Shown: positions 19,204-28,195, counted from the first letter of the stretch. The stretch is 64,000 bases of DNA from Shimia thalassica (GCF_001458215.1 NZ_CYTW01000006.1:124001-188000), one strand, 5' to 3'. Numbers and translations are program-made. The notes: a model not told the origin generated them from the sequence alone.

Positions 19204-19232
19204 TTGACATCTCCACAGGCTGTGGCAACCTG
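19204..19232 (+). promoter_or_regulatory. Candidate promoter for the arfB leader RNA
   Basis: A consensus -35 hexamer TTGACA at 19204-19209 begins just after the transporter stop. The matching -10 after a 17-base spacer is AACCTG, a poor match, so the promoter is tentative. It would place transcription start at about 19240, shortly before the strong Shine-Dalgarno at 19251. Confidence 0.3.
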
Positions 19233-19253
19233 ATGGTGCGAAACAGCTTGAAA

Positions 19254-19378
19254 GGAGGTGCCCATTGTCTAGAGAAGCTATGGAGAGAGGTGTCGGAACA
19301 GTTCGGAGGGAGACCCGCTGAGGCAGCCCTCGGCAGATACGAAAACCGAATTGGTGCACGCCTAACCGGCGCACCTCC
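19254..19378 (+). ncRNA. Candidate structured leader / small RNA before arfB
   Basis: This stretch is closed by an 8-bp perfect long-range pairing: GGAGGTGC at 19254-19261 (a Shine-Dalgarno core) with GCACCTCC at 19371-19378. Inside it are a GAGGG/CCCTC stem (about 19310-19335) and a competing hairpin in which GGTGC (19353-19357) pairs with GCACC (19371-19375). Those two GCACC pairings are mutually exclusive, as in attenuators that switch Shine-Dalgarno access. A strong terminator follows at 19389. It does not match SRP RNA, 6S RNA, tmRNA, RNase P or any riboswitch consensus I know. Seen: the complementarity. Inferred: that it is functional. Confidence 0.4.
19265..19321 (+). CDS. Possible 18-codon leader ORF (TTG start)
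   Basis: A TTG at 19265 lies 6 bases after GGAGG within AAAGGAGGTG, a near-perfect complement of the 16S 3' end. The encoded peptide is MSREAMERGVGTVRRETR. Five of 18 codons are Arg and three of them are AGA or AGG, normally rare in this type of genome. The Shine-Dalgarno can be masked by a downstream complement (19371-19378). I do not recognise the peptide. It could be a regulatory leader peptide for arfB or the product of a short independent mRNA; it could also be untranslated. Confidence 0.35.
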   Translation: MSREAMERGVGTVRRETR

Positions 19379-19388
19379 TACGATCTCG

Positions 19389-19425
19389 AAGGGCTGTTCC
19401 TGCTAGGAACGGCCCTTTTCATTTT
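19389..19425 (+). terminator. Strong intrinsic terminator upstream of arfB
   Basis: A 12-bp stem, AAGGGCTGTTCC with GGAACGGCCCTT (one G-U pair, loop TGCTA), is followed by TTTTCATTTT. It closes either the queuosine-transporter transcript or an independent RNA of about 180 nt starting near 19240, and stands before arfB, so arfB expression would need read-through or its own promoter. Confidence 0.9.
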
Positions 19426-19531
19426 GTAGATGTCAGAGATGAACCCAATGCCCTAAACTGCAATGGCAGCATCGAAACAAAAGCGTCTTTCTTGGCGACA
19501 TGCTGCACATTGGAAAACGAAAGGCGGGGCT

Positions 19532-19957
19532 GTGCTCGTTATCAACGAAGACATCACGATTCAGGACTGGGAACTCACAGAGCAGTTCATAAGGGCGTCG
19601 GGTCCCGGTGGGCAGAACGTCAACAAGGTGGCGTCCGCCGTGGAATTGCGTTTCGAAGCCGAGCGGTCACCTTCGGTCACGGCCCCCGTTAAAACGCGTC
19701 TGAAACGGTTGGCTGGCCGGCGCTGGACAAAAGACGGGGCCATCGTGATCCAGTGTGACGAAACCCGCAGTCAGGCCCGCAATCGCGAATTGGCCCAAGA
19801 ACGTCTGGCCGAGCTGATCCGCAAAGCGCTTGTTGCGCCGAAACGCCGGATCAAGACAAAGCCAACATACGGGTCAAAACAGCGTCGTTTGAAAGCAAAA
19901 AAAGTACGCGGCGAAGTGAAAACCATGCGCGGAAGAGTAAGCGGGGACGACCTATAG
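19532..19957 (+). CDS. arfB: Alternative ribosome-rescue factor B (peptidyl-tRNA hydrolase)
   Basis: A 141-residue release-factor homologue that enters ribosomes stalled on mRNA without a stop codon and hydrolyses the peptidyl-tRNA. The GTG start at 19532 (VLVINEDITI, ribosome site AAAGGCGGGG) places the catalytic GGQ at residues 26-28, exactly as in E. coli ArfB (YaeJ), and gives the usual family length. An in-frame ATG at 19463 would add 23 atypical residues. The basic C-terminal tail (KRRIKTKPTYGSKQRRLKAKK) is the segment that reads the empty mRNA channel. It is preceded by a structured leader and terminator. Confidence 0.94.
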   Translation: MLVINEDITIQDWELTEQFIRASGPGGQNVNKVASAVELRFEAERSPSVTAPVKTRLKRLAGRRWTKDGAIVIQCDETRSQARNRELAQERLAELIRKALVAPKRRIKTKPTYGSKQRRLKAKKVRGEVKTMRGRVSGDDL

Positions 19958-20035
19958 CCTTGCTCTATTTGCAAAAAGCGGGTCAGAGTAAACGACTATA
20001 ACAATAACAGCTCTTTCTGGGAGACGGCGAAGCTT

Positions 20036-20989
20036 ATGCCAAAACGCTTTGTGTTCCTGTTGTTGCCGAACTATTCGGCGATGGCTTTTTCTATGACAAT
20101 GGAAACATTGCGACTTGCGAACCGCATGAGTGATGGCACACCTTTTTCTTGCTTGGTTTGTGCCGAGGGTGGAGTCGCCGTACGGGACTCCCTAGGCTCG
20201 GAATTCCCGATCGACAACGGATTGGATGAATTCGGGCGAGACGATGTAATCGTTGTTTGTTCTGGCGCTGATGTCCGTGAAAATTGTTCACCAGGTGTTT
20301 TGCAATGGCTGCGCCGTTGTGCCCGCCAAGGCAGCGAAATTGCCGGTCTTTATACCGGTGCATGGGTGATGGCCGAGGCGGGATTGTTAAACGGATACTC
20401 TGCGACAATTCACTGGGAAAACAGATCGAGCTTTGCCGAAAAATTCCCCGATGTAGATCTGTCAGATTATACCTATGTCGTGCGGGACAAGCGATATTCG
20501 ACCGCTGGAGGGACCTCGGCGATTGATCTGGCTTTGCATCTTGTTGCAGAGGCTGAGGGGCAGGAATTGGCGAACCTTGTCGCTGATCAGTTGATGTATA
20601 CTAACATCCGCGTACTGCAACATTCCGCGCGTGTTCAGGTGGCCGAACGTATCGGTATGCGACACCCCAAGTTGTCCGAGATTTTGGCCTTGATGGAAAC
20701 CAATCTGGAAGAACCGTTGCGGCCAGGTGACCTTGCCAAAACTGTCAATATTTCCACGCGCCAGCTTGAGCGTTTGTTCCGGCGCTATCTCAGCGCGACG
20801 CCCAAGAAATACTATATGGACATGCGTTTGCAGCGCGCCCAGCACTTGTTGTTGCAAACCAATATGTCTGTGACGGAGGTTTCTGTCGCCTGCGGGTTTA
20901 ACTCTTCATCTCATTTCTCGCGGTTGTTCCGGCAACGATACGGGATGTCACCCCATCGCTTGCGTGGCGAGAAGGGCAGCAGCAACTGA
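20036..20989 (+). CDS. GlxA/FtrA-type transcriptional regulator (DJ-1 plus AraC)
   Basis: A 317-residue regulator. Residues about 5-185 are a DJ-1/PfpI glutamine-amidotransferase-like sensor domain (FVFLLLPNYSAMAF; GLYTGAWVMAEAG; STAGGTSAIDLALHLV). Residues about 215-315 form an AraC DNA-binding domain with the two helix-turn-helix units RPGDLAKTVNISTRQLERLF and VTEVSVACGFNSSSHFSRLF. Relatives control choline, carnitine, arginine or aldehyde catabolism. It lies 62 bases before a phospholyase-type aminotransferase gene and a kinase gene on the same strand, which are its likely targets or operon partners. Confidence 0.92.
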   Translation: MPKRFVFLLLPNYSAMAFSMTMETLRLANRMSDGTPFSCLVCAEGGVAVRDSLGSEFPIDNGLDEFGRDDVIVVCSGADVRENCSPGVLQWLRRCARQGSEIAGLYTGAWVMAEAGLLNGYSATIHWENRSSFAEKFPDVDLSDYTYVVRDKRYSTAGGTSAIDLALHLVAEAEGQELANLVADQLMYTNIRVLQHSARVQVAERIGMRHPKLSEILALMETNLEEPLRPGDLAKTVNISTRQLERLFRRYLSATPKKYYMDMRLQRAQHLLLQTNMSVTEVSVACGFNSSSHFSRLFRQRYGMSPHRLRGEKGSSN

Positions 20990-21051
20990 TCGGGGGTTGT
21001 TTCCCCTGACGTCTGTGGCATCAAAGGCCTGCGATTGTGAGGGAGCTTGAG

Positions 21052-22317
21052 ATGACAACCGTGCTGGACCGACGTGCGCGCCTTTTGGGTCCGCAAATGA
21101 CCACGTTTTACCGAGAGCCCGTACATGTGGCCCGCGGTGAAGGGGCCTTTTTGTGGGACACTGACGGCCGGAAATATCTGGATTGCTACAATAACGTCCC
21201 CCATGTGGGCCACTGCCATCCACGCGTGGTCGACGCGATCTGTCAGCAGGCTGCGACACTCAACACCCACACGAGATATGTGCACGACATGATTCTGGAC
21301 TACGGCGATGCTTTGACGGCAAAGTTTGGTTCGGACCTCGAAAGCATGGTGATGGTGTGTTCCGGTTCAGAAGCGAATGATGTGGCGCTCAGAATGGCAC
21401 AGGCGATGACCGGAAAAACCGGCATTATCGGAACTGACAATACCTATCACGGCAACACGACGGCGGTCTCGCAATTGAATTCGTCCAAGGTTCCTGTGGG
21501 CGGGTATCAGGACCACGTTCGCCAAGTGCCTGCACCGGATAACCTTGAACCCGTGGGCGGCACGCGTGAGGGGCAGGCCGAAGCGTTTGCAAAAGGGGTC
21601 GAACAGGCCGTTGCAGAACTGGAAGCAAACGGGCACGGTGTTTCGGCCTTGATCGTATGCCCCTATTTCGCAAACGAAGGCTTCCCGACGCTTGAGGCCG
21701 GTTTTTTGCATCGCGCAATTGATGTCGTTCGCAAAGCAGGTGGTCTGATCATCGCCGACGAGGTCCAGCCGGGATTCGGGCGCATCGGCACCCATTGGTG
21801 GGGGCACGAAAAACTGGGTTTTACGCCTGACATCGTGACTTTGGGCAAGCCGATGGGCAATGGCCACCCCGTCGCAGCCGTTGTCACAAGGCAGGATGTT
21901 CTGGCCTGTTTCCAAGACGCTTTTAAGTATTTCAACACTTTCGGAGGCAACCCGGTCAGCGCCGCTGCTGCGATGGCCGTGTTGTCCGTGATAGAAGACG
22001 AAAACCTTGTGGAAAACGCGCGCGACACGGGCGCCTATGCTGTTGGCCTTCTAGAGGAATTGGCGAAACGTCATGACGTGATTGCAGACGTGCGCGGGTC
22101 TGGTCTGTTTTTTGGCGCCGAATTGTGGCGCGACGGAAAACCTGCGACAGATGTTTGTTCAGCTATGGTCGACGAAATGCGGGACCGTGGTGTTCTGCTG
22201 CATTCGGTTGGCAGATACTCGAACACCCTGAAGGTGCGCCCCCCGTGTGTGTTCAATCGCGAAAACGCAGATCAACTTGCTGAAGTGATGGACGAGGCAT
22301 TGGGGGCAGTGACATGA
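21052..22317 (+). CDS. Class III aminotransferase-fold protein, probable phospho-lyase (AGXT2L-like)
   Basis: A 421-residue PLP enzyme; ATG 21052 follows AGGGAG, and a GTG five codons earlier is less likely. The Schiff-base lysine is Lys266 in TLGKPMGNGHP, preceded by IADEVQPGFGRIG. This lysine context, the EYFNTFGGxPVS-like segment (KYFNTFGGNPVSAA) and DVRGSGLFFG closely resemble animal AGXT2L1/AGXT2L2, which are not transaminases but eliminate phosphate from phosphoethanolamine or 5-phosphohydroxylysine. The gene overlaps the following kinase by ATGA. In the animal pathway a kinase of the same family makes the phosphorylated substrate, so the pair fits a kinase-lyase route. The exact substrate is inferred, not shown. 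Confidence 0.85.
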   Translation: MTTVLDRRARLLGPQMTTFYREPVHVARGEGAFLWDTDGRKYLDCYNNVPHVGHCHPRVVDAICQQAATLNTHTRYVHDMILDYGDALTAKFGSDLESMVMVCSGSEANDVALRMAQAMTGKTGIIGTDNTYHGNTTAVSQLNSSKVPVGGYQDHVRQVPAPDNLEPVGGTREGQAEAFAKGVEQAVAELEANGHGVSALIVCPYFANEGFPTLEAGFLHRAIDVVRKAGGLIIADEVQPGFGRIGTHWWGHEKLGFTPDIVTLGKPMGNGHPVAAVVTRQDVLACFQDAFKYFNTFGGNPVSAAAAMAVLSVIEDENLVENARDTGAYAVGLLEELAKRHDVIADVRGSGLFFGAELWRDGKPATDVCSAMVDEMRDRGVLLHSVGRYSNTLKVRPPCVFNRENADQLAEVMDEALGAVT

Positions 22318-23288
22318 ACGACAGCGAAGCCCGCGCATTTGCCGTTGCAGCGATGCAGCACTGGGGCGTGTCCGATACCCCGCGCCTGATCAAGAATCGT
22401 GAAAACGCGGTGTTCGAAACCCGCGCTCCGAATGGCGGAAAAGCAGCATTGCGGCTGCATCGGCCCGGATATCAGAGTGACGATTCTATCCGCTCTGAAC
22501 TGTGGTGGGCCGAAGCGCTTGTCGGCGAAGGGATGGATGTACCTGTCCCGTTTCGCACGCTGAACGGTGATGTTTTGGCACAGGTTACCAAAGCTGGTCG
22601 CATGGCGTCGCTGGTGAGCTGGTCCGAAGGAGAGCCGATGGGGGACGGTGATGTGCCATTGCGGGGCACAAGTGCCGAGCAACAGGCGTTGCACAAGGCT
22701 CTTGGGCAAGAGCTCGCCAGATTGCATACAGCAAGCGATGCCGCAGATTTACCCAATGACTTTACGCGTCCCACTTTGAATCTGGATGCACTTTTGGGTC
22801 CTGATCCGGCTTGGGGGCGGTTCTGGGAAAACCCGGCGCTGTCTTCGTCCGAGGTTTCGTTGCTGCAAGATGCCAGACTGTGTTTGAAGGGCGTGGTCGC
22901 CAAACATGCCGACGATAACGGTGACTTTGGTCTGATCCACGCAGACGCATTGCGGGAAAACGTCATGGTTGACCAAAGCAGGGTCAAACTCATTGATTTT
23001 GACGACGGTGTCTTCGGGTTCCGGATGTACGAACTGGGCGTGGCGATGTCGCAAAACTGGGACCAGCCGAACAAAGCGGAACTAGGGAGGGCCCTGCTTG
23101 AAGGGTATGCGAGTGTACGTGACCTGCCAGAGGCGGCGGACACCTTGCTGGAAGCCTTCACTGTCTTACGCGGGCTGGCCAGCTGTGGCTGGGTCATCGG
23201 GCGATATGATGATGACCACCCCGCAACACGTGCTTATGCGGCGCGTGCGGTCGAAATGGTCCGGGGCTGGTTGGGCAACAGGCCCTAG
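22314..23288 (+). CDS. APH-family small-molecule kinase (hydroxylysine/choline-kinase-like)
   Basis: A 324-residue aminoglycoside-phosphotransferase-fold kinase. The catalytic loop GLIHADALRENVMVD and the metal-binding LIDFDDGVFGF are present, as is the N-terminal lobe with LIKNRENAVFE. This fold phosphorylates hydroxyl groups on choline, homoserine, hydroxylysine or similar amines. It is translationally coupled (ATGA) to the phospholyase-type gene, so it probably supplies that enzyme with its phosphorylated amine substrate. The stop codon shares CTAG with the convergent pncB stop. Confidence 0.85.
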   Translation: MNDSEARAFAVAAMQHWGVSDTPRLIKNRENAVFETRAPNGGKAALRLHRPGYQSDDSIRSELWWAEALVGEGMDVPVPFRTLNGDVLAQVTKAGRMASLVSWSEGEPMGDGDVPLRGTSAEQQALHKALGQELARLHTASDAADLPNDFTRPTLNLDALLGPDPAWGRFWENPALSSSEVSLLQDARLCLKGVVAKHADDNGDFGLIHADALRENVMVDQSRVKLIDFDDGVFGFRMYELGVAMSQNWDQPNKAELGRALLEGYASVRDLPEAADTLLEAFTVLRGLASCGWVIGRYDDDHPATRAYAARAVEMVRGWLGNRP

Positions 23289-24577
23289 ACAATCACATCC
23301 ATCCTGCTTTGTTCGCCGACGCCGAACACACGTTTGTAACGCTCGATCTCGTCCGCAGGACCCATGGCCTTGTTGGGATTGTCTGACAATTTCACCGTGG
23401 GGTTCCCATCGGCCTTGATCGCTTTGCAAACCAGTGAAAACGGAAGAAGACCGTCGTCAGGCGTGAGGCCGCGGAAATCGTTGGTCAAAAGTGTACCCCA
23501 GCCAAAAGACACCTTGGCGCGCCCCGCAAACTGTGTGCGCAGTTCGACAATTTTTTCCACATCCAGACCATCCGAGAAAATGATCAGCTTCTCGCGCGGG
23601 TCTTCGCCGCGGTCTTTCCACCACTTGATCGCGATTTCGGCACCTGTTGCGGGATCACCCGAGTCGATCCTGATACCTGTCCAGCCGGCCAACCAGTCAG
23701 GTGCGCGTTTGAGGAACCCTTCTGTGCCATAGGTGTCTGGCAACAGGATACGAAGATTGCCGTCGTGTTCTTCATGCCAGTCCGCCAAAACCTGATAAGG
23801 CGCTTGCGCCAGTTCTTCGTCGGTTTTTGCCAGCGCAGAATAGACCATGGGAAGTTCATGGGCATTGGTGCCGATCGCCTCGATATCGCGTTTCATCGCG
23901 ATCAGACAATTTGATGTCCCAATGAACTTGTCCCCAAGGCCTTCGATCATAGCTTGGACACAGCGATCCTGCCAAAGATAGGAATGGCGACGACGCGTGC
24001 CAAAATCTGCAATCCGCAAATCGGGCACGTCACGCAGGCGTTCGATCTTTTCCCAAAGCTTGGTCATGGCGCGAGCATAAAGCACCTGAAGCTCGAATTT
24101 GCGCATGTCGTGCAGGACAGCCCGACCACGTAATTCCATCAACACGGCAAGCGCGGGGATTTCCCACAGCATGACCTCGTGCCATTTCCCCTCGAAAGTC
24201 AGTTCATACTGACCGTCTCGCTTTTCAAGGTGATAGTCGGGCAGGCGCAGATTCTCGAACCATTCCATAAAGTCGGGGCGGAACATCTGGCGTTTGCCAT
24301 AAAAGGTGTTCCCGCGCAGAAATGTGCTCTCGCCACGGGTCAACGACAACGACCGGATATGATCCAGCTGTTCGCGCAGTTCGCCTTCGTCGATCAGGTC
24401 CGCAAGCCGAATGTCTTTTGAGCGGTTGATCAGACTGAAAGTAACCGTCGCGTCGGGCTTGTTGCGAAAGACCGACTGACACATCAGCAGTTTATAAAAG
24501 TCGTTGTCGATCAAAGAGCGGACGATCGGGTCGATCTTCCACTTATGATTCCAGACGCGGTTGGCAATATCGACCAT
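23285..24577 (-). CDS. pncB: Nicotinate phosphoribosyltransferase
   Basis: A 430-residue NAD salvage enzyme converting nicotinate and PRPP to nicotinate mononucleotide. The N terminus VRSLIDNDFYKLLMCQSVF is the family signature, followed by RGESTFLRGNTFYG and FSDGLDVEKIVELRTQF with SFGWGTLLTNDF near the PRPP site. It lies 80 bases downstream of pncA on the same strand, so nicotinamide deamidation and nicotinate capture are encoded together. Confidence 0.96.
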   Translation of the reverse strand: MVDIANRVWNHKWKIDPIVRSLIDNDFYKLLMCQSVFRNKPDATVTFSLINRSKDIRLADLIDEGELREQLDHIRSLSLTRGESTFLRGNTFYGKRQMFRPDFMEWFENLRLPDYHLEKRDGQYELTFEGKWHEVMLWEIPALAVLMELRGRAVLHDMRKFELQVLYARAMTKLWEKIERLRDVPDLRIADFGTRRRHSYLWQDRCVQAMIEGLGDKFIGTSNCLIAMKRDIEAIGTNAHELPMVYSALAKTDEELAQAPYQVLADWHEEHDGNLRILLPDTYGTEGFLKRAPDWLAGWTGIRIDSGDPATGAEIAIKWWKDRGEDPREKLIIFSDGLDVEKIVELRTQFAGRAKVSFGWGTLLTNDFRGLTPDDGLLPFSLVCKAIKADGNPTVKLSDNPNKAMGPADEIERYKRVFGVGEQSRMDVIV

Positions 24578-24657
24578 ATAATGGGCCTCATAACGCGGTT
24601 TTTGAGTTGATAGCCGGTATATCGCTATTGGGTCTAGTCGATATCTTTAGTTCGCCC

Positions 24658-25257
24658 CTAACCTTTAAGGACAACACCAGCGTTTTTCATGCCGTCAAGC
24701 GCGGCTTCGAGCGAGCCATCCAGATCAATCGCCCGGCAAAGACCAAGGTCAACCGTAATAGGAAACCCGAGTTTCGCGGCATCCTGTGCAGAGAAGTTGA
24801 CACAGAAATCCGTGGCCAGCCCAACCAAAGTCAGATCGGTGATGCCACGCGTTCTGAGATACCCTTCCAGACCTGTTGGCGTGGTCTGGTCGTTCTCGAA
24901 GAAAGCGGAATAGCTGTCGATGGCAGGGTTAAATCCTTTGCGGATGATCATGTCTGCGCGTGCGGTGTCCAGAACCTCGTGGAATTCGGCACCAGTGCCG
25001 CCTTGCACACAATGGTCTGGCCATAGAACTTGAGGTCCATAAGGCATGGTCACGAGCTCATAAGGGGCCTTGTCCTTGTGGGATGTCGCAAAAGAGCTGT
25101 GGCCGGAAGGATGCCAATCCTGGGTCAGGATGACGGTATCAAAGTCAGCCATACGTTCATTGATTCCGGATACGATTGCATCGCCCTGCGGAACGGCCAG
25201 CGCACCGCCGGGACAAAAGTCATTTTGAACGTCGATAACGATAAGAGCGTTTGTCAT
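24658..25257 (-). CDS. pncA: Nicotinamidase
   Basis: A 199-residue enzyme hydrolysing nicotinamide to nicotinate. The catalytic triad is visible as Asp9 (IVIDVQNDF), Lys107 (IRKGFN) and Cys152 (LATDFCVNFSA). Metal-site residues Asp47, His49 and His53 are in QDWHPSGHSSF. The conserved cis-peptide segment GLATDFCV is intact. AGGAG lies 7 bases before ATG. It is the first gene of a pncA-pncB unit. Confidence 0.96.
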   Translation of the reverse strand: MTNALIVIDVQNDFCPGGALAVPQGDAIVSGINERMADFDTVILTQDWHPSGHSSFATSHKDKAPYELVTMPYGPQVLWPDHCVQGGTGAEFHEVLDTARADMIIRKGFNPAIDSYSAFFENDQTTPTGLEGYLRTRGITDLTLVGLATDFCVNFSAQDAAKLGFPITVDLGLCRAIDLDGSLEAALDGMKNAGVVLKG

Positions 25258-25446
25258 GCCGGTCTCCTGTAGCCTTGTTTCTGAATAACAGGCTTGGTCA
25301 TGAGAAACAGGGGTTTTTGACCGTGGCGCGCCTCAAGTTGCGTGGCATCGCTGTAAATGTGCCCGAACGGGCGTGCCAAGTTCGTTTTCTGTATTGCGGG
25401 TGGAAACGGGGAAACTGAGCCTGCCAAAGAAAAAGGGGCGGCCCAA

Positions 25447-25482
25447 AAGAAAAAGCCCGCCAGAAGCGATCTGGCGGGCTTT
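25447..25482 (-). terminator. Rho-independent terminator of the bc1 operon
   Basis: On the minus strand the stem AAAGCCCGCCAGA / TCTGGCGGGCTTT (13 bp, loop TCGCT) is followed by TTCTTTT. It begins about 20 bases beyond the cytochrome c1 stop codon. Confidence 0.93.
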
Positions 25483-25502
25483 CATAATGATATCTTATCG
25501 GG

Positions 25503-26294
25503 TTAGCCGTCGAACTTTTTGCCCTTGATCGGCGCCCAAAGCTTTTTGTTGGTCAGATACAGAAGCGAAGCCAACAGGGTCAGCATCAGAACACTGACAA
25601 AACCGGCTTTTTGACGTGCCATCATCTTTGGCTCAGCTGCCCACATCAGGAAGGCCGCTGTGTCTTCTGCTTCGTGGTGCAAGTCGTTCGAGTGACCGTC
25701 AGCGAATTCTACGTCTTCACCATAGAGCGGTGGAGCCATTGCAATCCAGCCACCCGGGAAGGCGGTGTTTGCATAGAATGTCGTGCCAGCTTCTTCTTTT
25801 TCCTCACCGGTGTAACCGGTCAGGATCGAGACGATATACTCTGGACCACCCATGCCTTTGAACAGCTGGTTCAGACCAGTGCCTTCGGGACCGTGAAAGC
25901 CTGCACGTGCCTTTGCCATGAGAGACAGGTCAGGTGCGTTGGGATCTCCACCTTCTGGGAAGAAATCCGCTGGGGTCCGTGGGCGATCTTCGTCCTTTTC
26001 GACATCATAGATGTCAAACTGTGCTGCATAGGCACGAACTTGATCTTCTGGCAGAGCCGGGCCGCCGTCATCCGCCAGTGTCCGCAGCGGTACATAACGC
26101 ATACCGTGGCAGGCAGAACAGACTTCGGTATAGACCTGAAGGCCGCGTTGAAGCTGCATCTGGTCAAATTTGCCAAACGGACCTTCGAACGAGAAGTCCA
26201 CATCATGGATGTGGCTCTCGCCGCCGGCTGCGATAGCGCCACCTGCCGACAAGGACAGGGCGGCGATTGCAGCGATGCTAAGTTTCTTAAGCAT
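25503..26294 (-). CDS. petC: Cytochrome c1 of the bc1 complex
   Basis: A 263-residue subunit of ubiquinol-cytochrome c reductase. The signal peptide ends at about residue 22. The haem-binding motif CSACH spans Cys59-His63. A C-terminal membrane anchor ([16 protein letters not shown]) holds the haem domain in the periplasm, followed by the basic tail [12 protein letters not shown]. It is the last gene of the three-gene operon, 15 bases after petB, with the operon terminator just beyond. Confidence 0.97.
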   Translation of the reverse strand: MLKKLSIAAIAALSLSAGGAIAAGGESHIHDVDFSFEGPFGKFDQMQLQRGLQVYTEVCSACHGMRYVPLRTLADDGGPALPEDQVRAYAAQFDIYDVEKDEDRPRTPADFFPEGGDPNAPDLSLMAKARAGFHGPEGTGLNQLFKGMGGPEYIVSILTGYTGEEKEEAGTTFYANTAFPGGWIAMAPPLYGEDVEFADGHSNDLHHEAEDTAAFLMWAAEPKMMARQKAGFVSVLMLTLLASLLYLTNKKLWAPIKGKKFDG

Positions 26295-26309
26295 TATCCT
26301 GTTTCCTTC

Positions 26310-27623
26310 TTATTCAGCAGGTTTGCCGTAGTGGGCTTCGAAATCTTCCTCGATCGTGGCCGGCGGAGTTGTCGGCTTTTCGATCACACCCAGAATAGGC
26401 AGGATCACGAGGAAGTAGGCAAACCAGTACGCAGAAGCGATCAACGAGATGGTCGAGTAGGGAGGCTCGGCAGGCATAGCACCACACCACATCAGGACGA
26501 CGAAGTCGAGGATCAGTAGGCGGAACCACCATTTGAACATCGGACGGTAACGACCCGAACGAACACGCGAAGTATCCAGCCATGGAACGATAGCCATAAC
26601 AGCGATCGCGCCGAACATCGCCAGAACACCAAAGAACTTGGCGTCGATGATGCCACCGGTGATCCAGCTTGCGAACATCACAACCCAAACGTCAGCGGTG
26701 AAGGCACGCAGGATCGCGTAGAAGGGCAGGAAGTACCATTCTGGAACGATGTGTGCAGGCGTCGCCAGAGCGTTCGCTTCGATATAGTTGTCCGGGTGAC
26801 CAAAGTAGTTGGGCATAAAGCCGACAACCGCAAAGAAGAGAACCAGAACAATCGCCAGACCAACAAGGTCTTTGATCACGAAGTAAGGCCAGAACGGCAG
26901 GGTGTCTTTTTTGACTTCTTCTTTCGACCCGCGACGTACTTCAACACCGGTTGGGTTGTTGTTGCCTGTTGTGTGGAAGGCCCAGATGTGGACGACAACC
27001 AAAGCGGCAATAACGAAGGGCAGAAGATAGTGCAGCGAGAAGAAGCGGTTCAGCGTGGCGTTGTCCACAGCAGGTCCGCCCAGCAACCATGTCTGGATCG
27101 ATTCACCGATGAACGGGATCGCACCAAACAGGCCGGTAATTACAGTCGCACCCCAGAAAGACATTTGGCCCCAAGGCAGAACGTAGCCCATAAAGCCTGC
27201 GCCCATCATCATCAGGAAGATAAGCATGCCGATGATCCATGTGATTTCACGTGGCGCCTTGTAGGAACCATAGAAAAGACCACGGAAAATGTGGATGTAA
27301 ACTGCGAAGAAGAACAACGAAGCGCCGTTCATGTGGATATAGCGGATCATATGACCGCCGTTCACGTCGCGCATGATGTGTTCAATCGAAGCGAACGCAT
27401 AGTCGACGTGAGGTGTATAGTGCATCACCAGAACGATGCCGGTTGCGATTTGCAGCACCAGGCAGAACGCCAGTACGATGCCCCAGATCCACCACCAGTT
27501 CAGGTTCTTCGGGGTGGGGATCATGATTGTGTTGTAGATCAGGCCGACGATGGGCAAACGGCTATCCAGCCATTTTTCCGCACCAGTCTTTGGCTCGTAG
27601 TGATCGTGGGGAATTCCGGACAT
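26310..27623 (-). CDS. petB: Cytochrome b of the bc1 complex
   Basis: A 437-residue, eight-helix quinol-oxidising core subunit. Landmarks are [21 protein letters not shown], the haem helix [39 protein letters not shown] at the Qo site and the PEWY motif ([13 protein letters not shown]). The insertion [17 protein letters not shown] is typical of alphaproteobacterial cytochrome b. AAGGAG lies before the ATG. It sits between petA and petC in the usual order. Confidence 0.98.
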   Translation of the reverse strand: MSGIPHDHYEPKTGAEKWLDSRLPIVGLIYNTIMIPTPKNLNWWWIWGIVLAFCLVLQIATGIVLVMHYTPHVDYAFASIEHIMRDVNGGHMIRYIHMNGASLFFFAVYIHIFRGLFYGSYKAPREITWIIGMLIFLMMMGAGFMGYVLPWGQMSFWGATVITGLFGAIPFIGESIQTWLLGGPAVDNATLNRFFSLHYLLPFVIAALVVVHIWAFHTTGNNNPTGVEVRRGSKEEVKKDTLPFWPYFVIKDLVGLAIVLVLFFAVVGFMPNYFGHPDNYIEANALATPAHIVPEWYFLPFYAILRAFTADVWVVMFASWITGGIIDAKFFGVLAMFGAIAVMAIVPWLDTSRVRSGRYRPMFKWWFRLLILDFVVLMWCGAMPAEPPYSTISLIASAYWFAYFLVILPILGVIEKPTTPPATIEEDFEAHYGKPAE

Positions 27624-27634
27624 ATTTGTGCTCC

Positions 27635-28195
27635 TTATCCCAGTTTGATCGTCGAATCATCGACGAATGCGGCAACCGGAACCCAGAGGTTCTCTGGTGC
27701 CGGGCCTTTGCGGATACGACCTGAGGTGTCGTAGTGCGAACCGTGACATGGGCAGAACCAGCCGCCAAAGTCGCCAGCGCCGTCACCGATTGGAACACAA
27801 CCAAGGTGCGTACATACGCCGATCATGACCAGCCATTCGCCAGCTTCGTCGAGCGAGCGGTTTTGGTCAGACGCATCAAGCGCCATGTCGTTACGGTTCT
27901 GAGCGTTGTCATCGATCAAGTCGCCCAGATCAACGGCACGCGCATCGTCGATCTCTGCTTGGGTACGGCGGCGGATAAAGACCGGTTTGCCGAGCCATTT
28001 TACAGTGAGCTGAGTACCGGGCTCTACGCCCGAAACGTCTACGCGGATCGACGACAGGGCTTTAACGTCTGCCGAGGGGTTCATTTGATCGACCAGTGGC
28101 CAAACGGCTGCACCAGCGGTCACGGCACCTGCGCCTGCGGTGGCGTAGTAGAGGAAGTCTCTCCGGGTGCCTTCGTGATCTTCTGCGTGGGACAC
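27635..28195 (-). CDS. petA: Rieske iron-sulfur subunit of the bc1 complex
   Basis: A 186-residue subunit. The N terminus has a twin-arginine motif [10 protein letters not shown] before the hydrophobic anchor, fitting Tat export without cleavage. The 2Fe-2S ligands are Cys128/His130 (CTHLGC) and Cys148/His151 (CPCHGSH), with Cys133 and Cys150 able to form the stabilising disulfide. The start is GTG at 28195, with GGAG 8 bases ahead. It is the first gene of the operon. Confidence 0.97.
   Translation of the reverse strand: MSHAEDHEGTRRDFLYYATAGAGAVTAGAAVWPLVDQMNPSADVKALSSIRVDVSGVEPGTQLTVKWLGKPVFIRRRTQAEIDDARAVDLGDLIDDNAQNRNDMALDASDQNRSLDEAGEWLVMIGVCTHLGCVPIGDGAGDFGGWFCPCHGSHYDTSGRIRKGPAPENLWVPVAAFVDDSTIKLG

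Noticed and set aside
19254..19378. SRP RNA, 6S RNA or tmRNA identity for the region before arfB
   Set aside because: The SRP apical motif, the 6S central bubble and a tmRNA tag with tRNA-like ends are all absent. RNase P RNA would be far longer.
24578..24657. Regulator-binding site between pncA and pncB
   Set aside because: The short inverted segments there are imperfect and do not match a known NAD-regulator site.
26751..27734. Long plus-strand open frame opposite petB and petA (327 codons)
   Set aside because: It overlaps fully conserved bc1 genes and the product is biased toward His, Asp and Gln as expected from reversed membrane-protein codons.
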